Source: Candidatus Homeothermus arabinoxylanisolvens
GTDB lineage: Bacteria; Bacteroidota; Bacteroidia; Bacteroidales; Muribaculaceae
DNA length: 57,909 nt
Direction of reading: 5' to 3'
Assembly: GCA_001689405.1 (NCBI GenBank)
Contig: LUJO01000039.1
Span: 1-57,909, forward strand
Shown here: one piece after another, positions 42,676 through 51,517 of the stretch
Position numbering within the stretch: position 1 is the stretch's first letter
Layout: each line of letters opens with the position of its first letter
Made by a program: the position numbers and the translations under genes
Notes under the pieces: generated by a model
Databases searched by the model: none
What the model was told of the DNA's origin: nothing
Seen by the model: the letters and a program-made list of their open reading frames with translations, nothing else

Positions 42676-43893
42676 TTATTTTACGGCCAATGCCGCTTTC
42701 TGTATAACAACCGGAGTGAGGTCATTGTTGTATCCGATTACAACATCGGCTACAATACCGTCGGCACGTGTGATGACGGTTACGGGAAATGCGGCGGCTC
42801 CGCAGTCGCGTGCAAGCGATTTGGCGCTCGTAAGCAGATGTTCGCCCGGACGCACCGACGGTATCACGCTTTCTATATCGTCGGTATTGTTGCTGACAAA
42901 TGCCCATATGACATCGGCGTTATACGGCAGTGAGTCTACAGCCGAGCGTATGGCCTTGACTGTCGCTTCGGCAAAGGATGATTTCGGGTCGAGCAGCACA
43001 AGCAGAGTGGGGCAGCGAAACGGGTCGCCGAGACGCCGTGAGTATCGCTCGCGGGTTGTGGTAGGCAGTGCGAAACCGGGCAGACGCTGTCCGGGCAGAT
43101 TCTCGATGGCGTAGTTGCTCTCGCGGTATTTTTCGAAAATTTCGGGATAAGTGCTTTTGAGAGCGTCTTCACCAAGAGTACGGCAACGCTTCTCTGTCTT
43201 GGTGTATGACGCGGTTATGGTCTGTTCGGCAAGTGCGCCGGGATTATTCTCCAGCTCGATATATACGGGCATCATGGTGGAGTGGTCAAACGCATACATG
43301 AATTCCTTGTATGTCACGCCGCTCATTACCATTTCGCCGTCAACCGCTACACACCGTGTATCGTTCACCGTCGTGTCGGGGTGACATGTGTAGCGATAAT
43401 CCTCGCTCTCTTTTATAACAGACAATTCTTCGGCTATAAACTGCGGAAGCAGTCCGGTAAACTGGGCCTGACGCTGCACTCCGGGCAGGGCGGCGGCTGA
43501 CATGCCTCTTGGCTTGAACGGTATGGAGTCCCATGCGTAGTGGTATTCAAGCAGTCGGTCGCCGCGGAAGTTGTAGGCATTGCCGTCGAAGTATGCCGAG
43601 AACCCCGACGTGTTTCCCGACGGAGTTTCCAGAGTCCAGTCAATCAGGTAGTCGCAGGGTGCGAGAGTGTCGCCTTCGGCCTGCATTGAGTTTAGACTGA
43701 TCTTATAGGACACATCGTCTTGAAGCGACATCAATACCTGATAGTCGACTGTCGATTCATAACAGTCGGCCGACTTTAATGCAGCAATAACCTCATCTAT
43801 CCCCTGAGCTGCCAACCCCAGAGGATAAATGACAAGTATTGCAATAATTATCTGCAATTTCCCGCTCATATCTAAAATCGTTGAAACATTCAT
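42676..43893 (-). CDS. exported two-domain protein: LolA-like N-terminus and thioredoxin fold without CXXC
   Basis: 405 residues, or 397 from the ATG giving MSGKLQIIIAILVIYPLGLAAQG, which has a plausible signal peptide. The middle part (about 45-245) has beta-rich segments like LolA/DUF2092-type lipid-binding folds (DYLIDWTLETPSGNTSGFSAYFDGNAYNFRGDRLLEYHYAW). The C-terminal 140 residues resemble a TlpA-like thioredoxin domain (NLPGQRLPGFALPTTTRERYSRRLGD, then CPTLLVLLDPKSSFAEATVKAI). The active-site position reads DPKSS, with no CXXC, so it is unlikely to be a redox enzyme. Periplasmic; function unknown. In an operon between ychF and tpx. Confidence 0.7.
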   Translation of the reverse strand: MNVSTILDMSGKLQIIIAILVIYPLGLAAQGIDEVIAALKSADCYESTVDYQVLMSLQDDVSYKISLNSMQAEGDTLAPCDYLIDWTLETPSGNTSGFSAYFDGNAYNFRGDRLLEYHYAWDSIPFKPRGMSAAALPGVQRQAQFTGLLPQFIAEELSVIKESEDYRYTCHPDTTVNDTRCVAVDGEMVMSGVTYKEFMYAFDHSTMMPVYIELENNPGALAEQTITASYTKTEKRCRTLGEDALKSTYPEIFEKYRESNYAIENLPGQRLPGFALPTTTRERYSRRLGDPFRCPTLLVLLDPKSSFAEATVKAIRSAVDSLPYNADVIWAFVSNNTDDIESVIPSVRPGEHLLTSAKSLARDCGAAAFPVTVITRADGIVADVVIGYNNDLTPVVIQKAALAVK

Positions 43894-43922
43894 TTAAATA
43901 ACGCGGACTTTCACAAAAAAGT

Positions 43923-45026
43923 TTACACGTTGAAGCGGAAGTGCATTATGTCGCCGTCTTGGACCACATATTCTTTGCCTTCTATGCCGAGCTTGCCGGC
44001 CTCCTTGACTCCGTTTTCGCCGCCGAGCGACACATAGTCGTCATACTTGATGACCTCGGCGCGGATGAAGCCTTTCTCGAAATCGGTGTGTATAATGCCG
44101 GCACATTGCGGTGCTTTGGAGCCACGCATGAATGTCCACGCTCTCACTTCGTCGGGACCTGCCGTAAAATATGTCTGTAGGTTAAGCAGTGCGTAAGCCG
44201 AGCGTATAAGTCGGCTTACTCCCGACTCTTCAAGGCCTATCTCATTTAGAAATTCCTGACGCTCCTCCCATGTGTCGAGCTCCGCTATGTCGGCCTCGGT
44301 CTGTGCGGCCACTATAAGAAGCTGTGCGTTTTCATCTTTTATAGCTTCCTTGACAGCCTCGACATAGCTGTTGCCTGTGGCTGCCGACGCATCGTCGACG
44401 TTGCACACGTAAAGCACCGGTTTGTTGGTGAGCAGAAACAGGTCACGGGCAAACCGCTGCTCGTCCACGCCGTCAAATGTCACCGAACGTGCGGGCTTGC
44501 CTTGGTCAAGAGCCTCTTTGAAGCGGCACAGCACCTCATACTGCATCTTGGCCGTCTTGTCGCCTCCTGTCTGGGCCTGCTTCTGCGTCTTGGCTATACG
44601 GGCTTCTACTGTCTCAAGGTCTTTGAGTTGCAGCTCGTAGTCTATTATCTCCTTGTCGCGCACCGGGTCGACACTTCCGTCCACATGGGTTATGTTGTCG
44701 TCATCAAAGCAGCGCAATACATGTATTATAGCGTCGGTCTCGCGTATGTTGGCGAGAAATTTGTTGCCGAGGCCCTCGCCTTTGCTTGCTCCTTTTACGA
44801 GGCCGGCTATGTCGACAATCTCCACCGTAGCGGGCACCACGCTTTTGGGCTGACACATCTCAACCAGTTTTGTCAACCTGTCGTCGGGTACAGTTATGAC
44901 TCCGACATTAGGCTCTATTGTGCAGAACGGGAAATTGGCCGATTGAGCCTTTGCATTGGAGAGACAGTTAAAAAGTGTCGACTTGCCCACATTGGGCAGT
45001 CCTACTATGCCGCATTGAAGTGCCAT
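43923..45026 (-). CDS. ychF: redox-regulated ATPase YchF (OLA1-like)
   Basis: 367 residues. The P-loop GLPNVGKSTLFNCLSN is at residues 8-23. The switch VEIVDIAGLVKGASKGEGLGNKFLANIRETDAI and the C-terminal TGS domain ending VVQDGDIMHFRFNV are diagnostic. It hydrolyses ATP and associates with the ribosome. First of the three-gene operon with the thioredoxin-fold gene and tpx. Confidence 0.97.
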   Translation of the reverse strand: MALQCGIVGLPNVGKSTLFNCLSNAKAQSANFPFCTIEPNVGVITVPDDRLTKLVEMCQPKSVVPATVEIVDIAGLVKGASKGEGLGNKFLANIRETDAIIHVLRCFDDDNITHVDGSVDPVRDKEIIDYELQLKDLETVEARIAKTQKQAQTGGDKTAKMQYEVLCRFKEALDQGKPARSVTFDGVDEQRFARDLFLLTNKPVLYVCNVDDASAATGNSYVEAVKEAIKDENAQLLIVAAQTEADIAELDTWEERQEFLNEIGLEESGVSRLIRSAYALLNLQTYFTAGPDEVRAWTFMRGSKAPQCAGIIHTDFEKGFIRAEVIKYDDYVSLGGENGVKEAGKLGIEGKEYVVQDGDIMHFRFNV

Positions 45027-45063
45027 GATTCAATATTATTACTTATTAAATTGATTTAGACTG

Positions 45064-45071
45064 CAAAATTA
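45064..45071 (-). promoter_or_regulatory. Bacteroidota -7 box before ychF
   Basis: TAATTTTG on the minus strand, 37 bases before the ychF ATG. Confidence 0.4.
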
Positions 45072-45190
45072 GTGAAAATCGCGGAGATATTATAGCCGCA
45101 TCTTTCGACTATCGATATTTTTTGCAAATAACTACATCACACAATTACCTCAAAGTAGGCTGTCGCGATATGTTACATAGCATAATCTGA

Positions 45191-45220
45191 TTGCCACATG
45201 AATTTAAATATCTATATTTG
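45191..45220 (+). promoter_or_regulatory. promoter of the type III restriction-modification operon
   Basis: TTG (45191-45193), 19 bases, TATATTTG (45213-45220) fit the Bacteroidota consensus well. The start of transcription would be near 45227, about 370 bases before the mod ATG, which implies a long leader. Confidence 0.6.
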
Positions 45221-45226
45221 CATATA

Positions 45227-45596
45227 GACTCACGCCATTTGTCTTCCATGAGAGGAAGCGGGGCGGGAGATAATTAAAATAAAAGGCGTTTACTCGCGCT
45301 TTATTCTTGCTGAATAAAATCGCCAATTTTAACAGCTGTCAAGAATAAGCAAAGTTGACGCTCACGGGTATGTATTTACCTATCCGGGCTCATTCTATGC
45401 CTTAATTGGCATGGAGTGGGTTTGGGGTATTCACATATCGGCGTGAGTATCTGCGTTGTTATTTGACAGCAAGGTGTTTGGCGATACCTATTCAGCAAAT
45501 AGCAACGGTACAGATACCCACGCTTTTTTGTTTCACCAGTCGCAGTGGGGTATTGGCGACACCACAGCTGAGCGGCATAATAAAGTCGCTCTCGTC
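45227..45596 (+). other. long leader upstream of mod with protein-like remnant
   Basis: No complete gene is seen. The mod frame stays open upstream of its ATG back to TGA at 45444, and reads YSANSNGTDTHAFLFHQSQW before the ATG. Before the TGA the same frame also reads like protein (HGYVFTYPGSFYALIGMEW). Together they look like the decayed end of another coding sequence lying against mod. Small inverted repeats occur but no convincing regulator fold. Confidence 0.4.
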
Positions 45597-47522
45597 ATGA
45601 AAGCGATTGACAAAGCAAATCTGATTAACCGTATAAGGACGTTGGACGGCTTGACCGATGATGAACGCTCTACGCTTCTCGGTCTGCTCCGCGAATACAA
45701 GACTTACGGGCTTGTATGGGAGAATAAACCGGAAGAAGTTGAAGAGCGACTGCGCGATGAGCTCCCCGTTCTGATAGAAGACAAAGACCGAGCATTAACT
45801 GATGCCGGTCCTGATGCTCCTAATCATATATTAATTGAGGGTGACAATCTTGAAGCTCTTACCGCACTCGCCTATACTCATGCAGGCAAAATAGATGTGA
45901 TATACATTGATCCTCCATACAACACCGGCAACAAAGATTTTATATACAATGACTCTTTTGTTGACAGCGAAGACAGCTATCGACATTCAAAGTGGCTCTC
46001 ATTCATGTCTCGCCGCCTAAAGATTGCCAAGAAACTTCTCTCTGAACGCGGTGTTATTTTCATTTCAATTGATGATAATGAGCAAGCTAATCTTAAACTT
46101 CTATGTGATGAAATTTTTGGATTCAACAATTTTATTTCGTGTTTCAGTTGGCAAGCTAATCCCGGAGGAAACAAAAGTGATTATGTGGAGACGACATTAC
46201 AATATATAATAGCTTATTGTAAAAACAAATCGGGCATAAGAGATTTGGGCTATTTTGAAGAAGTTGATTCAAGTAAGTATCCTCTTAATGATGAATTTGG
46301 TTATTATAAAAAAGGAAGTCAATTAGAAAAATGGGGAAACGATGACACTATTCATACACACCCTAATTTAGCATATTCAATATACTATTCTCTGATAACA
46401 CTTGATGTAAAAGTCCTTTTTGATTATAATCAAAAGGAACTTAACGAAAATCGGTCTCTTGCTATCAAATACAAAGAGCCTGATGTGGATTTAATGGCGC
46501 AAGGATATGTATGTATTCGTCCTCGTGTCACAAATGTCGGTGAAGGTGGTCGATGGCGTCTTGAACCAAAAACTTTTTTTGAAAGACTTTCTCGCAATGG
46601 TTTTATTTTTGAAAAGCAGGCTTACGGTTATCGTATTTACGAGAAAGATAGATGTAAAAATAAAAAATTTATAAAAGCTAAAGATTTTATTCCATCGGAT
46701 ATATCCAAACAGTCAGCCTCTGATATTATGGAAATTTTTGGCTCAAAGATTTTTAGCTATCCGAAACCGGTATCATTATTGTATTATATACTTTCTATAG
46801 GAAGTTATGATGATTCTTATATTCTTGACTTCTTTGCCGGTTCCGGCACAACACTCCATGCAGTGATGCAGCTTAATGCAGAGGACGGAGGCAAGCGCCG
46901 GTGCATTCTCTGCAACAATAACGAGAACGGCATCTGCAAAAATGTAACCTATGAGCGCAACAAGCGCATTATCCAAGGTTATATGAAGCCAAACGGCGAA
47001 AAAGTAATCGGTCTTTCCGATAACAATCTCCGTTATTATCGTACTGATTTTGTAGATCGAAGCCGCTCCACAAAGAATATGCGCCGATTGGTTCAGCTTT
47101 CTACCGATATGCTCTGTATCAAAGAAAATCTATATGCGGAAAAGAAGACTTTTGCAGGTTTCCCCACTTTCAAAAGTATCTATCGCTATTTCGAGCACGA
47201 CGACAAAAAGATGCTTGTCATCTATGATGAACGATATGTCGATGAAATAGTCAAGATGATAGGCTTATTGGAGACCGATACAAAAATCAAGGTGTATGTA
47301 TTCTCCCCAAGTGAAGACCCATGGGAGGCAAATTTCGAACCGGTGAGCGACAAGATAGAACTTTGCGCTCTGCCGCTGGCAATATATAACACTTATAAAC
47401 GAATACTGCCCAAACGCAGACAGAAAAACATCGCGATAACGGATGAAAATACGCCTGTCGGGTTGGCGGATGAAAATATCAGTGACCTTTTCGTCACAGA
47501 ACCGGAAGGAGGTGAAGAATGA
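45597..47522 (+). CDS. mod: type III restriction-modification system methyltransferase (Mod)
   Basis: 641 residues from the ATG giving MKAIDKANLINRIRTLDG; a 47-codon upstream extension from TTG is rejected. It is a beta-class N6-adenine methyltransferase. DPPY lies at residues 105-108 (YIDPPYNTGNKDFIYNDSF), and the SAM motif DFFAGSGTTLHAVMQLN is near residue 411. Between them, about residues 165-405 form the target-recognition region, which is visibly AT-richer than the two ends and so probably exchanged. Mod alone methylates; with Res it cleaves. The stop overlaps the res start (ATGA). Confidence 0.93.
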   Translation: MKAIDKANLINRIRTLDGLTDDERSTLLGLLREYKTYGLVWENKPEEVEERLRDELPVLIEDKDRALTDAGPDAPNHILIEGDNLEALTALAYTHAGKIDVIYIDPPYNTGNKDFIYNDSFVDSEDSYRHSKWLSFMSRRLKIAKKLLSERGVIFISIDDNEQANLKLLCDEIFGFNNFISCFSWQANPGGNKSDYVETTLQYIIAYCKNKSGIRDLGYFEEVDSSKYPLNDEFGYYKKGSQLEKWGNDDTIHTHPNLAYSIYYSLITLDVKVLFDYNQKELNENRSLAIKYKEPDVDLMAQGYVCIRPRVTNVGEGGRWRLEPKTFFERLSRNGFIFEKQAYGYRIYEKDRCKNKKFIKAKDFIPSDISKQSASDIMEIFGSKIFSYPKPVSLLYYILSIGSYDDSYILDFFAGSGTTLHAVMQLNAEDGGKRRCILCNNNENGICKNVTYERNKRIIQGYMKPNGEKVIGLSDNNLRYYRTDFVDRSRSTKNMRRLVQLSTDMLCIKENLYAEKKTFAGFPTFKSIYRYFEHDDKKMLVIYDERYVDEIVKMIGLLETDTKIKVYVFSPSEDPWEANFEPVSDKIELCALPLAIYNTYKRILPKRRQKNIAITDENTPVGLADENISDLFVTEPEGGEE

Positions 47523-48343
47523 AGACTTTAAAATATCAGCAGGAGGCAATAAAAGAGCTTACGGATAAAATCGTCAAGTTACTGAACCTTGGCGGTTCGC
47601 GCCGTAAAGTCGTTTTCGAGGCTCCCACGGGTGCAGGTAAAACATTAATGACCTGTCAGACACTTGCGAATATAGTCGATGAACTGCGCACACGCGGGGA
47701 TAGTCGTTTCAAGGAGTGCGCATTTATATGGTTCGCTCCTCGAAAACTTCACCTCCAAAGCTACATAAGTCTAAAAGGAGCTTTTGGGGAGAATCGAAAA
47801 CTGACTCCGGTTATGTTTGATGAACTCAATCAAAGCGATGGCATTCAGCCGGGAGAAATCCTTTTCGTAAATTGGGAGAGTGTCAACAAAGAAACGAATG
47901 TCATGGTACGCGATAGCGAATGTTCCGCATCGCTTTATGAAATCACTCGACGCACACAGGAAGAATTCGGGCTGCCTATTGTAGTTGTAATCGACGAGGA
48001 GCACATGTTCTGGTCAAACACTGCCGACAAAACAAAGGCCGTGCTTGACCGTATTGATCCTATGGTCGAACTTCGTATTTCAGCGACACCGAAAACCGCT
48101 TATCCCGACGAGCGGGTCAAAGTATATCGTCAGGATGTGATAGCCGCCGAGATGATTAAGAAAGAAGTTGTGCTCAATCCCGACATCGGCATTAATGCTG
48201 ATGAAGATGAGGTGACAATAAACGAACGACTCATTAAGGCCGCGCTTGAAAAACGTAATCAAGTAGCCGAGGCTTATAAGGCTGCCGGAGTCGACATCAA
48301 TCCATTGCTCCTTATTCAACTTCCTAATGACAAGAAAGAATGA
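47519..48343 (+). CDS. res: type III restriction subunit Res, N-terminal part (split gene)
   Basis: 274 residues of a protein that is normally 800-1000 long. It holds the first RecA-like helicase domain: Walker A EAPTGAGKT at residues 34-42, the DEEH box near 159-162 and SATP (motif III). The frame then stops at TGA 48341-48343, just after LIQLPNDKKE. The remaining domains continue at once in the -1 frame in the next entry. Insertion of one A in GAATGA would restore a single reading frame (KKEMTVEDEK). Cut like this, the fragment lacks helicase motifs IV-VI and the nuclease. The ATGA overlap could allow coupled translation of both pieces. Confidence 0.85.
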   Translation: MKTLKYQQEAIKELTDKIVKLLNLGGSRRKVVFEAPTGAGKTLMTCQTLANIVDELRTRGDSRFKECAFIWFAPRKLHLQSYISLKGAFGENRKLTPVMFDELNQSDGIQPGEILFVNWESVNKETNVMVRDSECSASLYEITRRTQEEFGLPIVVVIDEEHMFWSNTADKTKAVLDRIDPMVELRISATPKTAYPDERVKVYRQDVIAAEMIKKEVVLNPDIGINADEDEVTINERLIKAALEKRNQVAEAYKAAGVDINPLLLIQLPNDKKE

Positions 48344-49881
48344 CCGTGGAGGATGAAAAGGTGGCGGAGCAGGTCAAGACCTACCTAAGATATGTGTGTG
48401 ATATTACCGAAGAAAACGGTAAACTCGCCGTCTGGCTCTCTAATGAGAAGTCAGACCTCGCGGGACTTGAAAAACCGGACAATCTCGCGCATGTGCTCCT
48501 TTTCAAAGAAGCTATTGCCCTCGGGTGGGATTGTCCGCGAGCCTCCGTCTTGCTTATCTTCCGTAAACTGCAAAGCGAGCAGTTTACTATTCAGACTGTT
48601 GGTAGAATTCTTCGTATGCCGGAGCAGAAGCACTATCCCGATGAACTGCTTAATGTAGGTTACGTCTATACTGATATTGCCAAAGATAAGATTAATATTG
48701 TAACTGCCGATGTCGGATACATATTGAGCAACACGCTTACCGCATACCGTCGTGCCAATCTTTATAATGTGACACTCAGATCGATTTATGCGGAACGGCC
48801 TAATATCGAACGAAACTATCTTGGCCCGGATTTCAGAAAAGTTCTTTATGATACGGCTTCCGAGTTTTGGAAACTTGAGCAAAATGCCGGCCTTTTTTCC
48901 ATAGCAGAACTTGCTGCAATGGGAGGTGGCGATGACGAATATCAACCACTTCCCGAAACCGATGACAACCAAATAAATGAAAATCGCCGTCGTGTTCAAA
49001 ATTCGATACGTCTTGATGTCAAGACCATCAACATCGAAATCCCCAAAGACGTACACTTCCAAAACGAAGTGCAGACCCTGACCGTGGAACGTGCCAAATT
49101 TGCCCGTACTACCGGCGAGATCGACGGCGTTTTCATCGCCTATATCGACGGTAAAGGCAGTCAGTTTGAGCGTAGGGGGCGCACTGATAAAATCGCGAGC
49201 TTCCTCACGGAGCTTATTGCCGACTTCTTCGGCATCTACGAAACAGATGCGAAGAAAGTTGTGCTCTATCACGAGAACCGCCCTAAATTTGACCGACTTC
49301 TCGAAAAAGCTCTTGAAACTTATGCCCGCAAGCGTGAGGTAGCTGCCGTACGAGCTGCCGCTAACCGTTTTTATAAAGAATACGATTGGGAAGTACCTGA
49401 ACAGAGAGTCTATAATGCCGAAACTAACAGTGTTGCCCGGGCTGAAAACCATGCTCTGTTGCCTTTCATTCAGCTTAACACCGCCTCGACTCCTGAAAAG
49501 GAGTTTGTCAAATTCCTTGAAGCCAATTCGCAATACATTGACTGGTGGTATAAAAACGGCGATAATGGCAAAGCCAACTATGCTATTGAATACAATAGGG
49601 GAGAGGGCGGTGAAAAGGCACTTTTCTATGTGGACTTTGTTATTCGCATGAAGAACGGGCACATATATCTCTTCGATACAAAGAGTGCAGACAGCGATAT
49701 GTTTGCTGCTGAAAAGCATAACGCTTTGTTGGAATATATCAGGGCTAACAGCACAACCGAGCAACCACTCGCAGGCGGTGTCATCTTGCAGCAAGGCTCT
49801 AACTGGCTGTACTCGCCGCTCCCTATCGTGAATACAACCGACACTTTGAATTGGAGTAGTTTCTATCCGCAGCAAGCATAA
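48340..49881 (+). CDS. res: type III restriction subunit Res, C-terminal part (split gene)
   Basis: 513 residues, starting MTVEDEKVAEQVKTYLRYVC. It contains the second helicase domain (LLFKEAIALGWDCPRASVLLIFR and motif VI QTVGRILRMPEQ) and, near the C-terminus, a PD-(D/E)XK nuclease (FYVDFVIRMKNGHIYLFDTKSAD). Together with the preceding piece it makes a full-length Res of about 790 residues. The start ATG overlaps the stop of the first part. Either a one-base deletion has inactivated cleavage and left an orphan Mod, or the two parts are translated separately and reassemble. A sequencing error is also possible. Confidence 0.85.
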   Translation: MTVEDEKVAEQVKTYLRYVCDITEENGKLAVWLSNEKSDLAGLEKPDNLAHVLLFKEAIALGWDCPRASVLLIFRKLQSEQFTIQTVGRILRMPEQKHYPDELLNVGYVYTDIAKDKINIVTADVGYILSNTLTAYRRANLYNVTLRSIYAERPNIERNYLGPDFRKVLYDTASEFWKLEQNAGLFSIAELAAMGGGDDEYQPLPETDDNQINENRRRVQNSIRLDVKTINIEIPKDVHFQNEVQTLTVERAKFARTTGEIDGVFIAYIDGKGSQFERRGRTDKIASFLTELIADFFGIYETDAKKVVLYHENRPKFDRLLEKALETYARKREVAAVRAAANRFYKEYDWEVPEQRVYNAETNSVARAENHALLPFIQLNTASTPEKEFVKFLEANSQYIDWWYKNGDNGKANYAIEYNRGEGGEKALFYVDFVIRMKNGHIYLFDTKSADSDMFAAEKHNALLEYIRANSTTEQPLAGGVILQQGSNWLYSPLPIVNTTDTLNWSSFYPQQA

Positions 49882-50012
49882 ATTATTAGCGATAAATGAA
49901 TACACAATAGCATTAAATGTCTGGTTTAAGCTTGGAGTGTCTTTTTAGTGGTAAAAAATGGCGATATAATGGATTTTGAATTAGAAAATTACGGTAATAA
50001 ACAAAAAAGTGT

Positions 50013-50020
50013 TATATTTG
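50013..50020 (+). promoter_or_regulatory. Bacteroidota -7 box before the MFS gene
   Basis: TATATTTG, 48 bases before the ATG, matches TAnnTTTG; no TTG at the usual distance. Confidence 0.45.
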
Positions 50021-50068
50021 TCGTTATAATTCTAAAGATATTGTCAACTAAAACCACTTTGTCTACTC

Positions 50069-51442
50069 ATGAAAGCAAAAGTTAAGCCTGACTTGAGTTT
50101 CTGGAAGCTCTGGAACTTGAGTTTCGGATTTTTCGGCGTTCAGATAGCCTATGCGCTACAGAGCGCCAACATTTCGCGTATTTTTGCCACTCTCGGTGCA
50201 GATCCTCACGAACTTAGCTATTTCTGGATTTTGCCGCCGCTTGCCGGACTTGTAATCCAGCCTATCGTAGGTACACTAAGCGACCGTACTTGGAACCGCT
50301 TCGGCCGCCGCTTGCCTTATCTGCTTTTCGGCTCTATACTGGCGGTTATCGTCATGGCGCTGCTGCCCAATGCCGGCAGCTTTCATTTTGCCGTAGGCGC
50401 GGCACTTATATTCGGTGCGTTTGCCCTGATGTTTCTCGACCTGTCGATCAACATATCGATGCAGCCGTTCAAGATGCTTGTCGGCGACATGGTCAACGAG
50501 CGGCAGAAGGGTCTTGCCTATTCGATACAAAGCTTCCTGTGCAATGCCGGTTCTGTGGTCGGATTCATATTCACGTTTGTGCTTGCGTGGATAGGCATAA
50601 GCAATGTGGCCGAGGGCAATAAGGTGCCCGACTCGGTGACATTCTCGTTTTACGGCGGTGCCGCCATACTTATAGCCTGCGTCATCTACACGTTCTGTAA
50701 GGTTAAGGAGATGCCTCCCAAAGAGTATGCTGAATATCATGGCATAACCCAAGCCGACGATAATGAGAAGAGTGACTTCATACATCTGCTCATCAAGGCC
50801 CCCAAAGTATTCTGGACGGTGGGGCTTGTGCAGTTTTTCTGCTGGGCCGCGTTCATGTACATGTGGACTTACAATACGGGCGGTGTGGCAGAGCAGGCTT
50901 ACGGCTGGGATGCATCGCAAGGCACTCAGACCGCCAATTATCAGGAGGCCGCCAACTGGAACGGTATACTATTTGCCGTGCAGGCCATAGGCTCGGTCGT
51001 ATGGGCCGCCATATTGCCTAATTTCAAGAACCGCCGTTTTGCTTATTGTCTTAGTCTTGTGATAGGCGGCATCGGATTCATATCTACCATGTTCTTCCAT
51101 GACAAGTGGTTGCTGTTCATAAGCTACTTCTTGGTGGGTACCGCGTGGGCCGCTATGCTGGCAATGCCATTCACCATACTTACCAACTCGATCAGCGGCA
51201 AGCACATGGGCGCTTATCTCGGCCTGTTCAACGGCACCATAACCATACCGCAGATTGTGGCAGCCGCTCTCGGCGGTGTGGTGTTCGGACTGCTTGGCGG
51301 ACATTCGCAGCTCAATATGATAGTACTTGCAGGAGTGTTGCTGCTGGTAGGCGCGGTGTGTGTGTTCTTTATCAAGGAGACTTATGCCGAAAAGCATGAA
51401 GTAGCCGTCGACCCTCTTGCCGAGGAAGAAGAACCGTTCTGA
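50069..51442 (+). CDS. MFS transporter, SLC45/GPH-like sugar transporter
   Basis: 457 residues with twelve membrane segments. The loop motif SDRTWNRFGRRLPYLLFGS between segments 2 and 3 (R-x-GRR) is the signature of the SLC45/sucrose transporter-like group. It probably imports a di- or oligosaccharide with protons. The GH43 gene on the facing strand suggests a plant-polysaccharide sugar, but the two genes are convergent and not one operon. Confidence 0.88.
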   Translation: MKAKVKPDLSFWKLWNLSFGFFGVQIAYALQSANISRIFATLGADPHELSYFWILPPLAGLVIQPIVGTLSDRTWNRFGRRLPYLLFGSILAVIVMALLPNAGSFHFAVGAALIFGAFALMFLDLSINISMQPFKMLVGDMVNERQKGLAYSIQSFLCNAGSVVGFIFTFVLAWIGISNVAEGNKVPDSVTFSFYGGAAILIACVIYTFCKVKEMPPKEYAEYHGITQADDNEKSDFIHLLIKAPKVFWTVGLVQFFCWAAFMYMWTYNTGGVAEQAYGWDASQGTQTANYQEAANWNGILFAVQAIGSVVWAAILPNFKNRRFAYCLSLVIGGIGFISTMFFHDKWLLFISYFLVGTAWAAMLAMPFTILTNSISGKHMGAYLGLFNGTITIPQIVAAALGGVVFGLLGGHSQLNMIVLAGVLLLVGAVCVFFIKETYAEKHEVAVDPLAEEEEPF

Positions 51443-51460
51443 TGCCGGATTTAAGGATAT

Positions 51461-51502
51461 ATAAATAAAGAGGATGGCCGCGCGGCCATCCTCTTTATTT
51501 AT
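51461..51502. terminator. perfect palindromic bidirectional terminator
   Basis: A 42-base perfect palindrome: 19-base arms (ATAAATAAAGAGGATGGCC and its complement) around GCGC. It is A-rich on the 5' side and T-rich on the 3' side on both strands, exactly between the convergent MFS and GH43 genes. Confidence 0.85.
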
Positions 51503-51517
51503 GCGGTTATTATTGAA

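Noticed and set aside
48451..49905. 484-residue open frame on the minus strand opposite res
   Set aside because: It is an antisense shadow. The plus frame has clear helicase and nuclease motifs and the minus translation has no recognisable domain.
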